Shown here: piece by piece, positions 1 through 9,257 of the stretch
Layout of the letters: each line of letters opens with the position of its first letter
Position numbering within the stretch: position 1 is the stretch's first letter
From: Cyclobacteriaceae bacterium YHN15
Lineage (GTDB): Bacteria > Bacteroidota > Bacteroidia > Cytophagales > Cyclobacteriaceae
NCBI GenBank assembly: GCA_003797895.1
Contig: RKQB01000005.1
Coordinates: forward strand, 275,221 to 339,220
Direction: 5' to 3'
Length of the DNA stretch: 64,000 nt
The notes under the pieces: generated by a model
Seen by the model: the letters and a program-made list of their open reading frames with translations, nothing else
What the model was told of the DNA's origin: nothing
The model's database searches: none
Position numbers and translations under genes: made by a program

Positions 1-394
1 AATGAACGGAAACGATCTTAGAAAAATGATGTTTGCTTCGGTTTTCAACGAAGATTCTAAACCTTCCTTCCTGAAAATGAAGCCTATGATCAAAGACTTT
101 CAAACTTCAGTTCACTTTGTATATATCAATACACCCAATTCCTTTATTAACTCAGGTGATGCCCTGAAAAACATGGATAAATTTGCCAAAGGATTGGAAG
201 ATATTGTAATCCACAAGCATGTTTACAATCATGAAGAGATTGAAAAAGGAATTGTTGAATATTCAGAAAACAATAAAATAGGATTCATTGGAATTGCTTC
301 CACCGATCGGAAGGGGATGACCTCCTACCAAATCGGGGTGACTGATACAGTTTTATATAAATCCGATATCCCGGTTTTGAGTGTAAAAATGTAA
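1..394 (+). CDS. Universal stress protein (UspA family), 5'-truncated
   Basis: This is the C-terminal part of a UspA-family protein; the gene enters from outside the window, and the ATG at position 2 is probably internal. About 130 residues are visible. The fold signature is a beta strand with cytosolic (FVYINTP), an alpha helix, and a C-terminal ending (DIPVLSVKM) typical of the last strand of Usp domains. Bacteroidota Usp proteins are often tandem two-domain proteins of about 280 residues, so roughly half may be missing. The role is presumably nucleotide-binding stress adaptation (family knowledge). It is followed by a good hairpin terminator at 427-457 and converges on the Na/Pi cotransporter gene. 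Confidence 0.75.
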   Translation, partial: MNGNDLRKMMFASVFNEDSKPSFLKMKPMIKDFQTSVHFVYINTPNSFINSGDALKNMDKFAKGLEDIVIHKHVYNHEEIEKGIVEYSENNKIGFIGIASTDRKGMTSYQIGVTDTVLYKSDIPVLSVKM

Positions 395-426
395 TAAAAC
401 CACCACATAAATTCAAATGTACTTGG

Positions 427-457
427 TCAGGGATACTTTCAGTGTCCCTGATTTTTT
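427..457 (+). terminator. Rho-independent terminator after the Usp gene
   Basis: The arms TCAGGGATACT and AGTGTCCCTGA form an 11-bp stem with one G-T wobble around a 3-nt loop, followed by six T residues. It lies 33 bp after the Usp stop codon and touches the 3' end of the convergent gene, so it may serve both strands. Confidence 0.8.
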
Positions 458-2105
458 AGATATCAATCACATCTTTTTTCCGAAATTTCCAGTGAATGAT
501 TGAACTGCCCAAATTATCCAAACATGAAACGACCTGTTTAATTACATTCGTCAGGGTAGAAACAGGAAATTCTGAAGGGGAAATTTTAATTCTTTCATAT
601 AAGGTACCGATCCATTTTTTGTATTGCTTTGCATTTTCACCGATCCAGGCAGGTTCTTCCTCCTCTTTGAAAGTTTCAAGTTTGATGTAATCGTTCAGTT
701 TGGCAATAAATCCAAAAGAGTAATCTCTTAAATCGTTATAAAAATCAACTGCCAAAGGATCATCCTCATTTTCCAAATCCTGAATATTATGCATCACATC
801 CTTTAAATCTTTGGCAGCATATACCAGCGTTCTTAAAGAGAGCATCAAAGAGGTTAATCTTTGGGCTTCCTCTAAAGAAAGATTTTGCTCCTGTAAATCA
901 ATATGATAATTTGTCAACTCGTCTTCAAGTACCTTCAATTCTTTATACTGTTCCATCAAGTCCTTGGGCTGTAATAAAATACGTCTCCAAATAGAAATGT
1001 TTTCGTTTTCGGATAAGCTATGATTCCAGACATTGTACATAAAAGCAATGGTTTTTTCAAAAGCCAATTGGATGTCTTTCTCCAATGCGGAGATGGCTGC
1101 TTCAGGAACCTGCACGCTTACATTTTTTATATAGACAGAGACCCCTATAGGTTCATCGGATATAAATCTCCTTTTCAGCCATTTCTCCGCTTTTGGGATT
1201 AATGGGAAAAACAAAAGAATACCGATCAGATTGATGATGGTGTTCAGTAATACCAATTCCATCAATGGATCTTTGATGGAAAAAACCATCATGGTAAAAT
1301 CCACCAATGGTCTAATGAAAATAAATACCAAAACACCTGTGATGACATTAAATAAAAAATGTGCCAGAGCCAAACGCTTTTTATCTGCCGATCCATTCAA
1401 GGCACCGATACCAACTGTGATGGTTGTTCCGATATTCGAACCTATTACCAATACCGCCCCCTCCAACAAATCAATTACTCCGGCATTCATAGTACTTAAA
1501 ATAATCACCACCATTGCAGAACTTGATTGGATAAGGGCAGTTACTACAATTCCAATAATCAAATATATCCAAAGGCCGTAAGAATGGAATTGGCTTAAAT
1601 CTATTTGGTCAGCCACTGCCTCAATGGATGTTTTCATAAAATCCAAGCCTAGGAATAAAAGTCCAAACCCCACACTAAAAGCACCTATATTCCGTAAAGT
1701 TGGTCTGGACGAAGTGAACAGATATAGTAAACTGCCCAACCCTAGGAAAGGCATGGCAAAGTCTGCTACACTCAGTTTAAATCCCAGGGTGGCAACTATC
1801 CAGGCAGTAACAGTAGTGCCCAAATTTGCACCCATAATTACCCCTATGGCGTTTTTGAGATTTAAAACCCCAGCACCCAAAAACGCCAGTACCATTAAAG
1901 TCACCAGTGAGCTGCTCTGTAAGATGGCGGTAATCAAAGTACCGATAAAAACCCCTTTCAATGCGGAATCCGTAAATTTCTGCAAGAGATTTCTGAAAGA
2001 TTTACCGCCCATTTCTTTGATGGCCACTTCCAATTGGTGCATTCCCCAAAGGAAAATGCCAATACCTGCTAAAAATTTCCAAAAATCAAAAATATCCTCT
2101 TGCAT
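456..2105 (-). CDS. Na/Pi cotransporter family protein with PhoU-like C-terminus
   Basis: This 549-residue protein belongs to the NptA/YjbB (PNaS) family, which moves phosphate with sodium across the inner membrane. The two inverted Na/Pi repeats are each marked by a QSSS motif (residues 63-66 and 193-196) and by a GxNxGTT motif (GANLGTT at 92-98; GSNIGTT later). Around eight hydrophobic segments occupy roughly residues 8-310. The C-terminal 200 residues are a helical, charged PhoU-like domain, probably cytosolic and regulatory. Direction of transport (uptake or export) cannot be read from sequence. No phosphate-regulon genes are adjacent. Length is normal for the family. Confidence 0.9.
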   Translation of the reverse strand: MQEDIFDFWKFLAGIGIFLWGMHQLEVAIKEMGGKSFRNLLQKFTDSALKGVFIGTLITAILQSSSLVTLMVLAFLGAGVLNLKNAIGVIMGANLGTTVTAWIVATLGFKLSVADFAMPFLGLGSLLYLFTSSRPTLRNIGAFSVGFGLLFLGLDFMKTSIEAVADQIDLSQFHSYGLWIYLIIGIVVTALIQSSSAMVVIILSTMNAGVIDLLEGAVLVIGSNIGTTITVGIGALNGSADKKRLALAHFLFNVITGVLVFIFIRPLVDFTMMVFSIKDPLMELVLLNTIINLIGILLFFPLIPKAEKWLKRRFISDEPIGVSVYIKNVSVQVPEAAISALEKDIQLAFEKTIAFMYNVWNHSLSENENISIWRRILLQPKDLMEQYKELKVLEDELTNYHIDLQEQNLSLEEAQRLTSLMLSLRTLVYAAKDLKDVMHNIQDLENEDDPLAVDFYNDLRDYSFGFIAKLNDYIKLETFKEEEEPAWIGENAKQYKKWIGTLYERIKISPSEFPVSTLTNVIKQVVSCLDNLGSSIIHWKFRKKDVIDI

Positions 2106-2161
2106 ATTAGTAGAGTACAGCCATTACAAAGATAAAAATTGGAGATTTAAATAGGCTGAAA

Positions 2162-2731
2162 TCAGGGTTTAATAGGGTAATTATTTTTGATGCGTTTTAT
2201 CTTTCTGGGATTGTACCAAAGGTAAAAACCTGAAATGCCCAAAATTATCAGAACCAGGGAGGTAACTGTCGTGTAAATTAGTTTGCTGGATTCATTATCG
2301 GATTGAAAAACGAAATCAAGGATACTTCCATCATGAATTCTTTCTATCAGATCTGAATTCCTTTTTTTTACCGATAGGATTTTTCCGGAAAAACCGTCCA
2401 CCTGAATTTCCATAAAATGCTGCTTGTAAATAATTTTTGCTATTCCTTTATCCGGCCTGATGTCAATTCTGTCGATGATAGGACTTTTCCCTAAACTATC
2501 TTTCATGTAAGAAGAACCGATGGCCAATATATCTTCTACATTTACCCATTGTCCGGGCAACTCAACTTTTGTTTTTTGAGTGGGGGGGATGAGTTTTAGC
2601 TCTTTTTTCCAGGCAAGAAGAATAGCAGTAATCCCAATGATTACAAGAAAGACAACAAAAGGAATGCTGATCCATTTGTGAATCCTTCTATAAATTCTTG
2701 TAAAGCTTGCTATTTTTGAAATTCTATGCAT
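2162..2731 (-). CDS. PepSY-associated TM domain protein
   Basis: This 189-residue protein has a PepSY-associated transmembrane architecture: one membrane helix at about residues 21-41, a periplasmic PepSY-like segment of about 100 residues (two-strand plus helix pattern with an FSGKILSVKKR stretch), and a second membrane helix at about 152-172 followed by a basic cytosolic tail. The arrangement resembles a half-length version of the PiuB/iron-uptake reductase family. It is 56 bp from the Na/Pi cotransporter gene and on the same strand, so co-transcription is possible. Its specific role is unknown; iron or copper handling is typical for larger relatives. Confidence 0.75.
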   Translation of the reverse strand: MHRISKIASFTRIYRRIHKWISIPFVVFLVIIGITAILLAWKKELKLIPPTQKTKVELPGQWVNVEDILAIGSSYMKDSLGKSPIIDRIDIRPDKGIAKIIYKQHFMEIQVDGFSGKILSVKKRNSDLIERIHDGSILDFVFQSDNESSKLIYTTVTSLVLIILGISGFYLWYNPRKIKRIKNNYPIKP

Positions 2732-2811
2732 AGGTTATTTAATTCCTAAAGATATTTCAATCTTCAGGCTGAAATAAAGTAATCCTTTTAACGGTTGAAT
2801 TTATTGGTTAA

Positions 2812-3660
2812 TCAGTGAAAAACAACCTGAGATAATTTCATGGCTTCTGCCAATTCATCTTTATCGATTCCGGTTTTATATCCCTTCCTTTCCAAAATGG
2901 AAATTAAGGATTCTGTAGCCACATTGCCCACCAATTCATCCTTGGCCATAGGGCAACCACCAAATCCATTGATAGCCCCGTCAAACCTTCTGCATCCCGC
3001 TTTTAAAGCCGCTTCGATTTTTGAATTGAGCTCATTTGGGTGAGTGTGAAGATGTAGACCAAATTCAATTTTCGGAAAAGCCTTTGCATTGACCTCGTAT
3101 AAATCGGTGATCAGTCCTGCATCTGCAGTACCGGTCGTATCAGCAAAAGAAATGATTTTGATTCCCATCTCATTCAGATTTTGAACAAATTTGGCCACGA
3201 GTTCAGGGCTATAGGGATCTCCATAAGGGTTTCCAAACCCCATACTGAGATAGGTCACCAATGTTTTTCCATTGATTTCACAAAGGTTATGAATGGATTC
3301 CACTGTTTCCAGAGCCTCAGCAATGGTTTTGTTGGTATTTCTTTGTTGGAAAGTTTCAGAAACTGACAATGGGAAGCCCAAATAATCTATTTCCTCAAAT
3401 GGAAGGGCATCTTCCGCACCTCGAACATTTGCTATGATGGCCAGGAGTTTGGATTTGGAATTATACAAATCCAGAAGAGAAAGTACTTCGGCAGTATCGC
3501 GCATCTGAGGGATTGCTTTGGGGTTCACAAAACTGCCAAAGTCTATGGTATCAAAACCCACCTGCAGGAGTTGGTTGATATAGGCTGCCTTGATTGCGGT
3601 ATCAATAAATTCCTGCCTGCCCTGCATGGCATCCCTTGGGCATTCTATCAATTTAATCAT
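2812..3660 (-). CDS. Hydroxymethylglutaryl-CoA lyase
   Basis: HMGL-like TIM-barrel enzyme of 282 residues that cleaves HMG-CoA to acetoacetate and acetyl-CoA, the last step of leucine degradation. The N-terminus has the catalytic Arg-Asp pair (ECPRDAMQG, residues 7-15), the middle has GFGNPYGDPYSPE, the metal-binding histidines are in GLHLHTHPNE, and the glycine loop with the catalytic cysteine appears as GFGGCPMAKDELVGN. These distinguish HMG-CoA lyase from isopropylmalate synthase. Length matches bacterial enzymes. No other leucine-degradation gene is adjacent; the acyl-CoA dehydrogenase at 9.3-11.6 kb may belong to a related catabolism but is not in an operon with it. Confidence 0.9.
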   Translation of the reverse strand: MIKLIECPRDAMQGRQEFIDTAIKAAYINQLLQVGFDTIDFGSFVNPKAIPQMRDTAEVLSLLDLYNSKSKLLAIIANVRGAEDALPFEEIDYLGFPLSVSETFQQRNTNKTIAEALETVESIHNLCEINGKTLVTYLSMGFGNPYGDPYSPELVAKFVQNLNEMGIKIISFADTTGTADAGLITDLYEVNAKAFPKIEFGLHLHTHPNELNSKIEAALKAGCRRFDGAINGFGGCPMAKDELVGNVATESLISILERKGYKTGIDKDELAEAMKLSQVVFH

Positions 3661-3835
3661 AGTCTGAAAGTAATTTTTGCAGCGATCATTTCCAATTTAT
3701 ATGGCGATGAAAGGTAAACATTCTATGATAACCAGAGGCTATTCTTGTTTTGAAAAAGTGTGAAGTACTTGATTTAATTGGAAGAATATTTTGTATCTTT
3801 TCATAGATCAAATCTATCATTTTGGAATACCTTAT

Positions 3836-5263
3836 ATGTCCCGTAAAAGCATTTCTATAGCAATCTTGTTGTTTTGTTTTGGATGGTTGACATTACAATG
3901 CCAAAAGAAGCAAATTGAAATGGAAGAGGAATTTTCCTTTCGCCTATTAACCTTTTATGGAGCTACTTTCTATCCTTACTCAGTGATGGATTTCCATGAG
4001 CATTTTTCGAATGAAGACTCAGCAGAATATATAACTGCACCCGTAAGAAATGGAGATTTGGTTTATTTTGAACTATATAAAACTAACAACTTTTATACTT
4101 TATCAATTGACCCTGACTGGAAAGACACCTTGATTTTTGATGGGGATCGAAACACCCTGCTGATCAACGGGAAACTTTCATCCATTACTATTGATTCTGT
4201 GGGTCCTTCACTGATGTTTTTGCATCAGTTGTCTCTACAGGAGAGCAAAACGCTCAAATCAATTGAGTTTATGATTGAAATCCCTGATTCGGTAAAGCCT
4301 TATTTGCAAAAAATCGCTGAGTTCAATCCGCATATTGACATTTCATTTACTGGATATGAGGATTCAGTACCGGTCAACAATCAGGATTTACTTTGGATAT
4401 CCCAATATTTTTCTCCTAAAATGCTATCCATTAATAATCCCTTGGATTCTCTCACCCTGACAAGTCTTGGAAGATTCAAAAATCTGGAAAGCCTGATGAT
4501 CTTTATTCCAGAATCAATCGGAGATCTTCCACTTCCTCATTTGGAAAAATTGAAAAAATTAATCCTTAGAGAATGGAATGAAACAGATCAATTCCCACTC
4601 CTGAAGTCATCGTTTTTCCAAGAAAACTTACAGATCAAGTCCTTTACTTTTATTGGGGATGGTGAAGATTTGGAAAGCCTTCCACCTTGGTATGATCTGA
4701 AGGAACTTGAGGAATTGAATATCATGTTTTGGGATGATGCATGGATGGATTACCCTTTAGCATATTTCCATCCAAATTTAAAAGCTTTGACGGTGGTGGG
4801 TCAATTGGAAAATGCTGCGGATATTTCAAATTTAAAGCCATTAAAAAGACTTTCTTTAAGGTCACAGGAATCCTACATTAAGGATAATTTACCAATTTTT
4901 GCTAACTCGTTAAAAGACCTGGAGTTTTTGGATATTAATGTGGTAGATACCTTATTTGATTACAGGATCTTGGGAAGATTCAAAGAATTAAAATATCTCA
5001 TCATAGGGGATTCTGAATATAGTTCCCCAATTGATTCAGGATTGTTTCAGTTGAAAGGTTTACAATACTTGTCACTTCATGAAGATTTTTATAGAGATTC
5101 TCTTGGGATTGTCAAGCTAAAAAGTGAATTACCAAATACTATCATTGTACCCAATTCCGGCGCCTGTATTGGCTCTGTATGGCTGCTGTTAATTATACCG
5201 TTCTCCTTGGCTTGGTTCCTTTTGTTAAGGGCTTATTATTCAAAGAAGGGGTATGGAACTTGA
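3836..5263 (+). CDS. Lipoprotein with leucine-rich-repeat-like body and C-terminal membrane helix
   Basis: This protein of about 475 residues is not a recognised family. I chose the ATG at 3836 rather than the upstream TTG at 3791, because it gives a lipoprotein signal directly (hydrophobic stretch then LTLQC, lipid cysteine at residue 22). The body from about 120 to 440 carries irregular leucine-rich repeats (phrases such as LGRFKNLESLMIF, LEKLKKLILREWN, LKELEELNIMFWDD and LKGLQYLSLHED spaced 22-27 residues), suggesting an extracytoplasmic solenoid. A second hydrophobic helix (about 450-470) ends the protein with a basic tail, so it may be tethered at both ends. Its stop overlaps the CPBP protease start by 11 bp, implying translational coupling. 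Confidence 0.65.
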   Translation: MSRKSISIAILLFCFGWLTLQCQKKQIEMEEEFSFRLLTFYGATFYPYSVMDFHEHFSNEDSAEYITAPVRNGDLVYFELYKTNNFYTLSIDPDWKDTLIFDGDRNTLLINGKLSSITIDSVGPSLMFLHQLSLQESKTLKSIEFMIEIPDSVKPYLQKIAEFNPHIDISFTGYEDSVPVNNQDLLWISQYFSPKMLSINNPLDSLTLTSLGRFKNLESLMIFIPESIGDLPLPHLEKLKKLILREWNETDQFPLLKSSFFQENLQIKSFTFIGDGEDLESLPPWYDLKELEELNIMFWDDAWMDYPLAYFHPNLKALTVVGQLENAADISNLKPLKRLSLRSQESYIKDNLPIFANSLKDLEFLDINVVDTLFDYRILGRFKELKYLIIGDSEYSSPIDSGLFQLKGLQYLSLHEDFYRDSLGIVKLKSELPNTIIVPNSGACIGSVWLLLIIPFSLAWFLLLRAYYSKKGYGT

Positions 5264-5891
5264 TCCAAAAAAAGGGCTTTACCGTGCGATCTACCTGACT
5301 GTTTCTTTGTGTTTGTTTTCATTACTGATCCAAGAAGCCGCTCCTATAAATTGGCTTGGCTTTGGATCTTTACTGATAGCAGGCTATTGGATGGGCGTCA
5401 TTCAAGTATTCCATCCAAAGGCTGTTTTTGATGCTCCGCTTTGGAGGTTGAAAAAATCGAAAATATGGGTATTCTTTCTATCTGTATTGATAGTGATGGC
5501 TGTGGCAATTTATTCCAGATGGGAGGATGGACTCTCTGCTATACCCCTTGGGATTGGGTCTTTTGTTATTATCGCAGTCTGTATTGGATTTGTTGAAGAG
5601 CTTGTTTTTCGGGGGTTTATCCAGGGTGCTGCGGGCTATTGGGACGCTAAATGGGCCATTATCATATCAGCTTTTTCACATGCAGGCTATAAAGCTTGCC
5701 TATTTATCTTGCCGGAACAGCTTATCTACAATACACCTTTGGAATTGTTTTTTTATACTGCTTTTGCAGGAGTATTATTTGGGTATTCCAGGTATCTCAG
5801 CGGGTCCTTATGGCCATGTATTGCAGCCCATTGCATCTTTGATTTTTGGGTATATATGGAACAGCCTTCAGCACCTTGGTGGGTTTGGTAA
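5253..5891 (+). CDS. CPBP family intramembrane metalloprotease
   Basis: This 212-residue polytopic protein carries the complete CPBP (CAAX protease / bacteriocin-processing) motif set: EELVFRG (EExxxR, about residues 112-118), FSHAGYK (FxxxH), and HCIFDF (HxxxD-type). About six membrane helices are visible. Such enzymes cleave substrates within or near the membrane; natural substrates are mostly unknown. The start overlaps the 3' end of the leucine-rich-repeat-like lipoprotein gene, and the next gene, ppx, begins 69 bp downstream. The lipoprotein is an obvious candidate partner or substrate (inference). Confidence 0.85.
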   Translation: MELDPKKGLYRAIYLTVSLCLFSLLIQEAAPINWLGFGSLLIAGYWMGVIQVFHPKAVFDAPLWRLKKSKIWVFFLSVLIVMAVAIYSRWEDGLSAIPLGIGSFVIIAVCIGFVEELVFRGFIQGAAGYWDAKWAIIISAFSHAGYKACLFILPEQLIYNTPLELFFYTAFAGVLFGYSRYLSGSLWPCIAAHCIFDFWVYMEQPSAPWWVW

Positions 5892-5959
5892 AAATCCTAA
5901 AATCAACACCTGAAGGATATAATTTATTCTTATCTTTAAATCTGACCAAAACCCCTTTT

Positions 5960-7492
5960 ATGAATATCGCTGCAATTGATATAGGTACCAATTCCATCCA
6001 CATGATCATTGTCAAAGCCGCTTCACAGCATCAGTTCGAAGTATTGGTACAGGAGAAGGAAATGGTCAAACTGGGAGTAGGGGTGTTTGCCAATAAAATG
6101 CTGAGCAAAACTGCTTTTCATAAAGGAACGGAAACTATCACCCGATATGTCCAATTGGCAGATCAATATGGCGTAGATCATATCATCACCGCAGCGACTT
6201 CTGCGACTAGGGAGGCAAAAAACGGTAGGGAGTTTTTGGATAATCTCATCCATGATGTAGGCCTGTCTCCTCAACTTATTTCCGGAAATGAAGAGGCGAG
6301 ATTGATATTTATGGCTGTCCGTAGGGCAATAGACCTTCAAAAAGACAATGTTTTGGTTTTGGATATAGGAGGAGGAAGTACAGAAGCTGTAGTGGGAAAT
6401 AATGAGGCGGTATTGTTTAAAAACAGTATGAAATTGGGTGTGCTGAGGTTATTGGATAAGGTGGGAAAACAAGATTCCCTGAACGAGGAAGAGCGAAATG
6501 CACTCAAAGACCATATTAAAGAAACGGCTGCTTCCATAATGGAAAATGCAAAAAGAATAGGGTTCAATAGGGTAGTGGGTACATCAGGTACAATCAGGAC
6601 TTTGGGCGAAGCAACTTTATTACTTACCGGTAAAGAAACAGGGATAACTGTTAATGCAGAGGTGATCAAAGTAAAAGATCTGGAAAAAATCGTCAATAAA
6701 TTGCTCTCACTCAGCCCTGAAAAACGGACGGAGGTGAAAGGAGTTTCTCAAAACAGAGTAGATGCCATTCATCTTGGCGGTTTATTGTTGGTGGAATTAC
6801 TTAAGATGGCAGAAGTAAAAGAGTTGACCCTTTCGGATGCCTCTCTAAGGGAAGGGTTGGTGATTGATTACATAAACAGACATGGGCAAGTTTTGGAGGA
6901 AGTTGTAGGTGGCAGAAATATAAAAGAAAGGAGCTGTTTGCTTATGGCCAAACGCTATGAAACAGATATCGAAGAGAAGAAACATGTCTGCAGGTTGTCC
7001 ATGCAATTATTTGATCAATTAAAGGAGTTTCACGATTTGGATGAAAGCTCAAGGGATTTATTGTATCATGCGACTTTAATCCATGACATAGGGACATTTA
7101 TCAACTTTCAGAATTACCACATTCATTCCCAATACCTTATTTTACATGGAAGAATGAGGGGATTCAATAATTTAGAATTGAAGCTATTGGCTTTGCTGGC
7201 AAGATATCATAGAAAAGCCGGACCGAAAAAACGGCATAAAGAATATAAACAATTGAATAAAAAAGAACGCAGACTGGTCAAGGGATTGGCCGGAATTTTA
7301 AGGATAGCCGTGGGATTGAACAAAACCAAAAACCAATGGGTCGAAAATATTTTCTGTCTCATAGATAAAAATAAGTTGACCATCAGAATATTCGGTGAGG
7401 CGGGAATGGAGCTGGAAATATGGGAAGCCCAGCGCTTTTCGAATACCTTATCCAAATTTCTCAATAAGGATATTGTGATTGAAAAGGGATAA
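5960..7492 (+). CDS. ppx: Exopolyphosphatase / pppGpp phosphohydrolase (Ppx/GppA)
   Basis: 510-residue enzyme that hydrolyses inorganic polyphosphate (or pppGpp) from the end. The open frame extends upstream to 5846, but the ATG at 5960 starts exactly at the family N-terminus MNIAAIDIGTNSIHMIIV, so the longer form is rejected. The ASKHA phosphate loops are clear: AIDIGTNS near the start, LVLDIGGGSTEAVV around residue 135, and GTSGTIRTLGE around 210. The C-terminal third is the HD-like helical domain (LIHDIGTFINF, HIHSQYLI), giving the usual full-length two-part architecture. It stands at the end of the run starting at 3836. Confidence 0.9.
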   Translation: MNIAAIDIGTNSIHMIIVKAASQHQFEVLVQEKEMVKLGVGVFANKMLSKTAFHKGTETITRYVQLADQYGVDHIITAATSATREAKNGREFLDNLIHDVGLSPQLISGNEEARLIFMAVRRAIDLQKDNVLVLDIGGGSTEAVVGNNEAVLFKNSMKLGVLRLLDKVGKQDSLNEEERNALKDHIKETAASIMENAKRIGFNRVVGTSGTIRTLGEATLLLTGKETGITVNAEVIKVKDLEKIVNKLLSLSPEKRTEVKGVSQNRVDAIHLGGLLLVELLKMAEVKELTLSDASLREGLVIDYINRHGQVLEEVVGGRNIKERSCLLMAKRYETDIEEKKHVCRLSMQLFDQLKEFHDLDESSRDLLYHATLIHDIGTFINFQNYHIHSQYLILHGRMRGFNNLELKLLALLARYHRKAGPKKRHKEYKQLNKKERRLVKGLAGILRIAVGLNKTKNQWVENIFCLIDKNKLTIRIFGEAGMELEIWEAQRFSNTLSKFLNKDIVIEKG

Positions 7493-7521
7493 AACCCCTC
7501 TTTGTGAGATGGAGAAAATGG

Positions 7522-8052
7522 TTAAGCTTTTTCTCCCTTTCTGATAGATTGAACATGGGCTAAATGGTGTCTACAATGCCAGGAATATAAGGCAATGGTT
7601 CTATCCAAAGGGATAGCTTTTTGCATTTCAGGGTGATAAAATGTTCTTTTCAGTTCTTTTTCTGTCAAACTTTTCAATAAGCATACCCAACGTGCATGTA
7701 AACCTTCTAAAATGGATAAAGAGGCTTTTACAGGCATTTCCAGGTAATCTGTTGATTCCGCCCATAAGTTTTCCTGGTAAGCCTTTATTACTGGGTTTTC
7801 TTCCGTTAAAGCTAATTTAAATCTAATAAAGCTATTCATGTGACTATCAGCGCAATGATGTATCACTTGTCTGATTGTCCAGCCTCCCGGTCTATATGGG
7901 ATGTCCAGTTCTTTTTCCTTCATTTTTTCAACCTCTGCACTCAATAATTTCGGGAAATCCTCAATGTCCTGAATATAGAGACGTAGTTGAATGGGATCAA
8001 TAATTTCAGGGGCTCTGAATTTCCCAATGGGGTATTGAAACAAAATTGACAT
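7522..8052 (-). CDS. YfiT/DinB family putative thiol S-transferase
   Basis: 176-residue four-helix-bundle protein of the DinB-like YfiT group (BstA bacillithiol transferase relatives in Firmicutes). Three metal-binding histidines are in place: one in IRQVIHHCADSH (about residue 65) and two near the C-terminus in SWHCRHHLAH. The N-terminal YPIGKF and GWTIRQ signatures match YfiT. Bacteroidota of this group use varied low-molecular-weight thiols, so the thiol cofactor is uncertain. The gene is 33 bp downstream of the rhodanese gene on the same strand; the pair may deal with sulfur or thiol chemistry together (inference). Confidence 0.8.
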   Translation of the reverse strand: MSILFQYPIGKFRAPEIIDPIQLRLYIQDIEDFPKLLSAEVEKMKEKELDIPYRPGGWTIRQVIHHCADSHMNSFIRFKLALTEENPVIKAYQENLWAESTDYLEMPVKASLSILEGLHARWVCLLKSLTEKELKRTFYHPEMQKAIPLDRTIALYSWHCRHHLAHVQSIRKGEKA

Positions 8053-8085
8053 AGGAAGTATTGATTTTGATATCTATTGACTTGA

Positions 8086-8925
8086 TTAATCCTTTGCAAT
8101 AGTCCTATTGTTCCTTGACCACTCACTCCAGGACCCGACATATAGTTTGGGGATTTCAAGGCCGGCATAGGCAATGGCCAAAAGGGTATGGCATGCGGTT
8201 ACTCCCGACCCACAATGAACTATGATTTGGGAGGAGTCTTTATCTTTGAAAACTTTTGAATACTGGTTTTTTAACACTTCAGGCGAATGAAAATCTCCAT
8301 TTTCGTCCAAGTTTTTCATAAAAGGTATATTGACGGCACCTGGTATATGACCTGCCACCAAGTCTATAGGCTCTTTTTTGCCCAGAAACCTTTCATTTTC
8401 CCTGACATCTATTACAATATAATTTTCATCTTGAGATACCTTGTCCAATTCCTCTATGCTTGACAAGGGAAGTGACCAGGTTGAAACAGGATAATCATTC
8501 ATTTTCCTGGGTTTTTCTATGCCACTTTTTGTAGGAAAACCGGCTTTCACAGCAGCCTCTTTTCCTCCATCCAATACCTGTACTTTTTTATGCCCTAGTG
8601 CCCTCATCATCCACCAAAACCGGGCTGCTGCATTGGACCCATTCTTGTCATCATAAACAACCACGTGACTTGAAGGGCTTATTCCCAGGTTCCCCAATAA
8701 TCGGCAAAAATCAGCGGGTTCAGGAAGTGGATGCCTTCCTCCAATAGCTACATCCTCTTTGATATCCGAGAGTTCCGAATTCAGGTCCACATGGAGGGCA
8801 TCTTCCAGATGGGATTTCTCATAGTTTTCTTTTCCAAAACAGGCATCAATCAGAACAAATTCACCTATATTTTTTAGTTGTAACAGTTCCTTGGATTTTA
8901 TTATTGGAGATAATAATGTTGTCAT
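8086..8925 (-). CDS. Sulfurtransferase with two rhodanese domains
   Basis: 279 residues, the normal length for a thiosulfate or 3-mercaptopyruvate sulfurtransferase. The inactive N-terminal rhodanese domain (to about 130) contains the typical HLEDALHVDL and VVVYDDKNGSNAAARFWW segments. The C-terminal catalytic domain has the DVRENERFLG and AGHIPGAVNIPF motifs and the active-site loop CGSGVTAC, with the nucleophilic cysteine at about residue 240. A CGSGVTA loop is more typical of the mercaptopyruvate type. It precedes the YfiT/DinB gene by 33 bp and is probably co-transcribed with it. Confidence 0.9.
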   Translation of the reverse strand: MTTLLSPIIKSKELLQLKNIGEFVLIDACFGKENYEKSHLEDALHVDLNSELSDIKEDVAIGGRHPLPEPADFCRLLGNLGISPSSHVVVYDDKNGSNAAARFWWMMRALGHKKVQVLDGGKEAAVKAGFPTKSGIEKPRKMNDYPVSTWSLPLSSIEELDKVSQDENYIVIDVRENERFLGKKEPIDLVAGHIPGAVNIPFMKNLDENGDFHSPEVLKNQYSKVFKDKDSSQIIVHCGSGVTACHTLLAIAYAGLEIPKLYVGSWSEWSRNNRTIAKD

Positions 8926-9257
8926 AATTAGGTATTATCGTACTTTTTAGGGAATAATGAAGTGCTCTTCATTATCGGATTCATAAAAGTATAAAATTAA
9001 CTTTAAAAAAACTTCAGGCACCTTTTAGCATAATTTCGAATGGATGAGCCCAATCAGGGGTTTGGTTTTAATGAAAATTAAAGAGTAGTTACTATCTATA
9101 CCTTTCTTTCATTTGAAATTTGGTGTTTCAATTTTTAAGAAACATTTTGCTGGTTTTGGTAATTAATGGTTTTTTCCGGTTTCAAATTGCCCAGGATAGG
9201 AGTGAGGGATACAATCTTCATCAAGCTCCGGCTTTAGGCCACGGCATAGGGATCAAG
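8926..9257. other. Intergenic stretch without a convincing gene
   Basis: 332 bp between the rhodanese start and the 3' end of the acyl-CoA dehydrogenase gene. The left part should hold the rhodanese promoter. The plus strand has an open frame from a TTG at 9120 whose first 25 codons look like a signal peptide (FLRNILLVLVINGFF..QIAQ), but it runs 69 bp into the convergent gene and has no ATG start, so it could be the 5' scrap of a lost gene. Nothing else is visible. Confidence 0.5.

Noticed and set aside
1624..2154. 176-codon open frame on the plus strand opposite the Na/Pi cotransporter
   Set aside because: It lies entirely over a gene with clear family motifs, and its translation has no recognisable pattern; a shadow frame.
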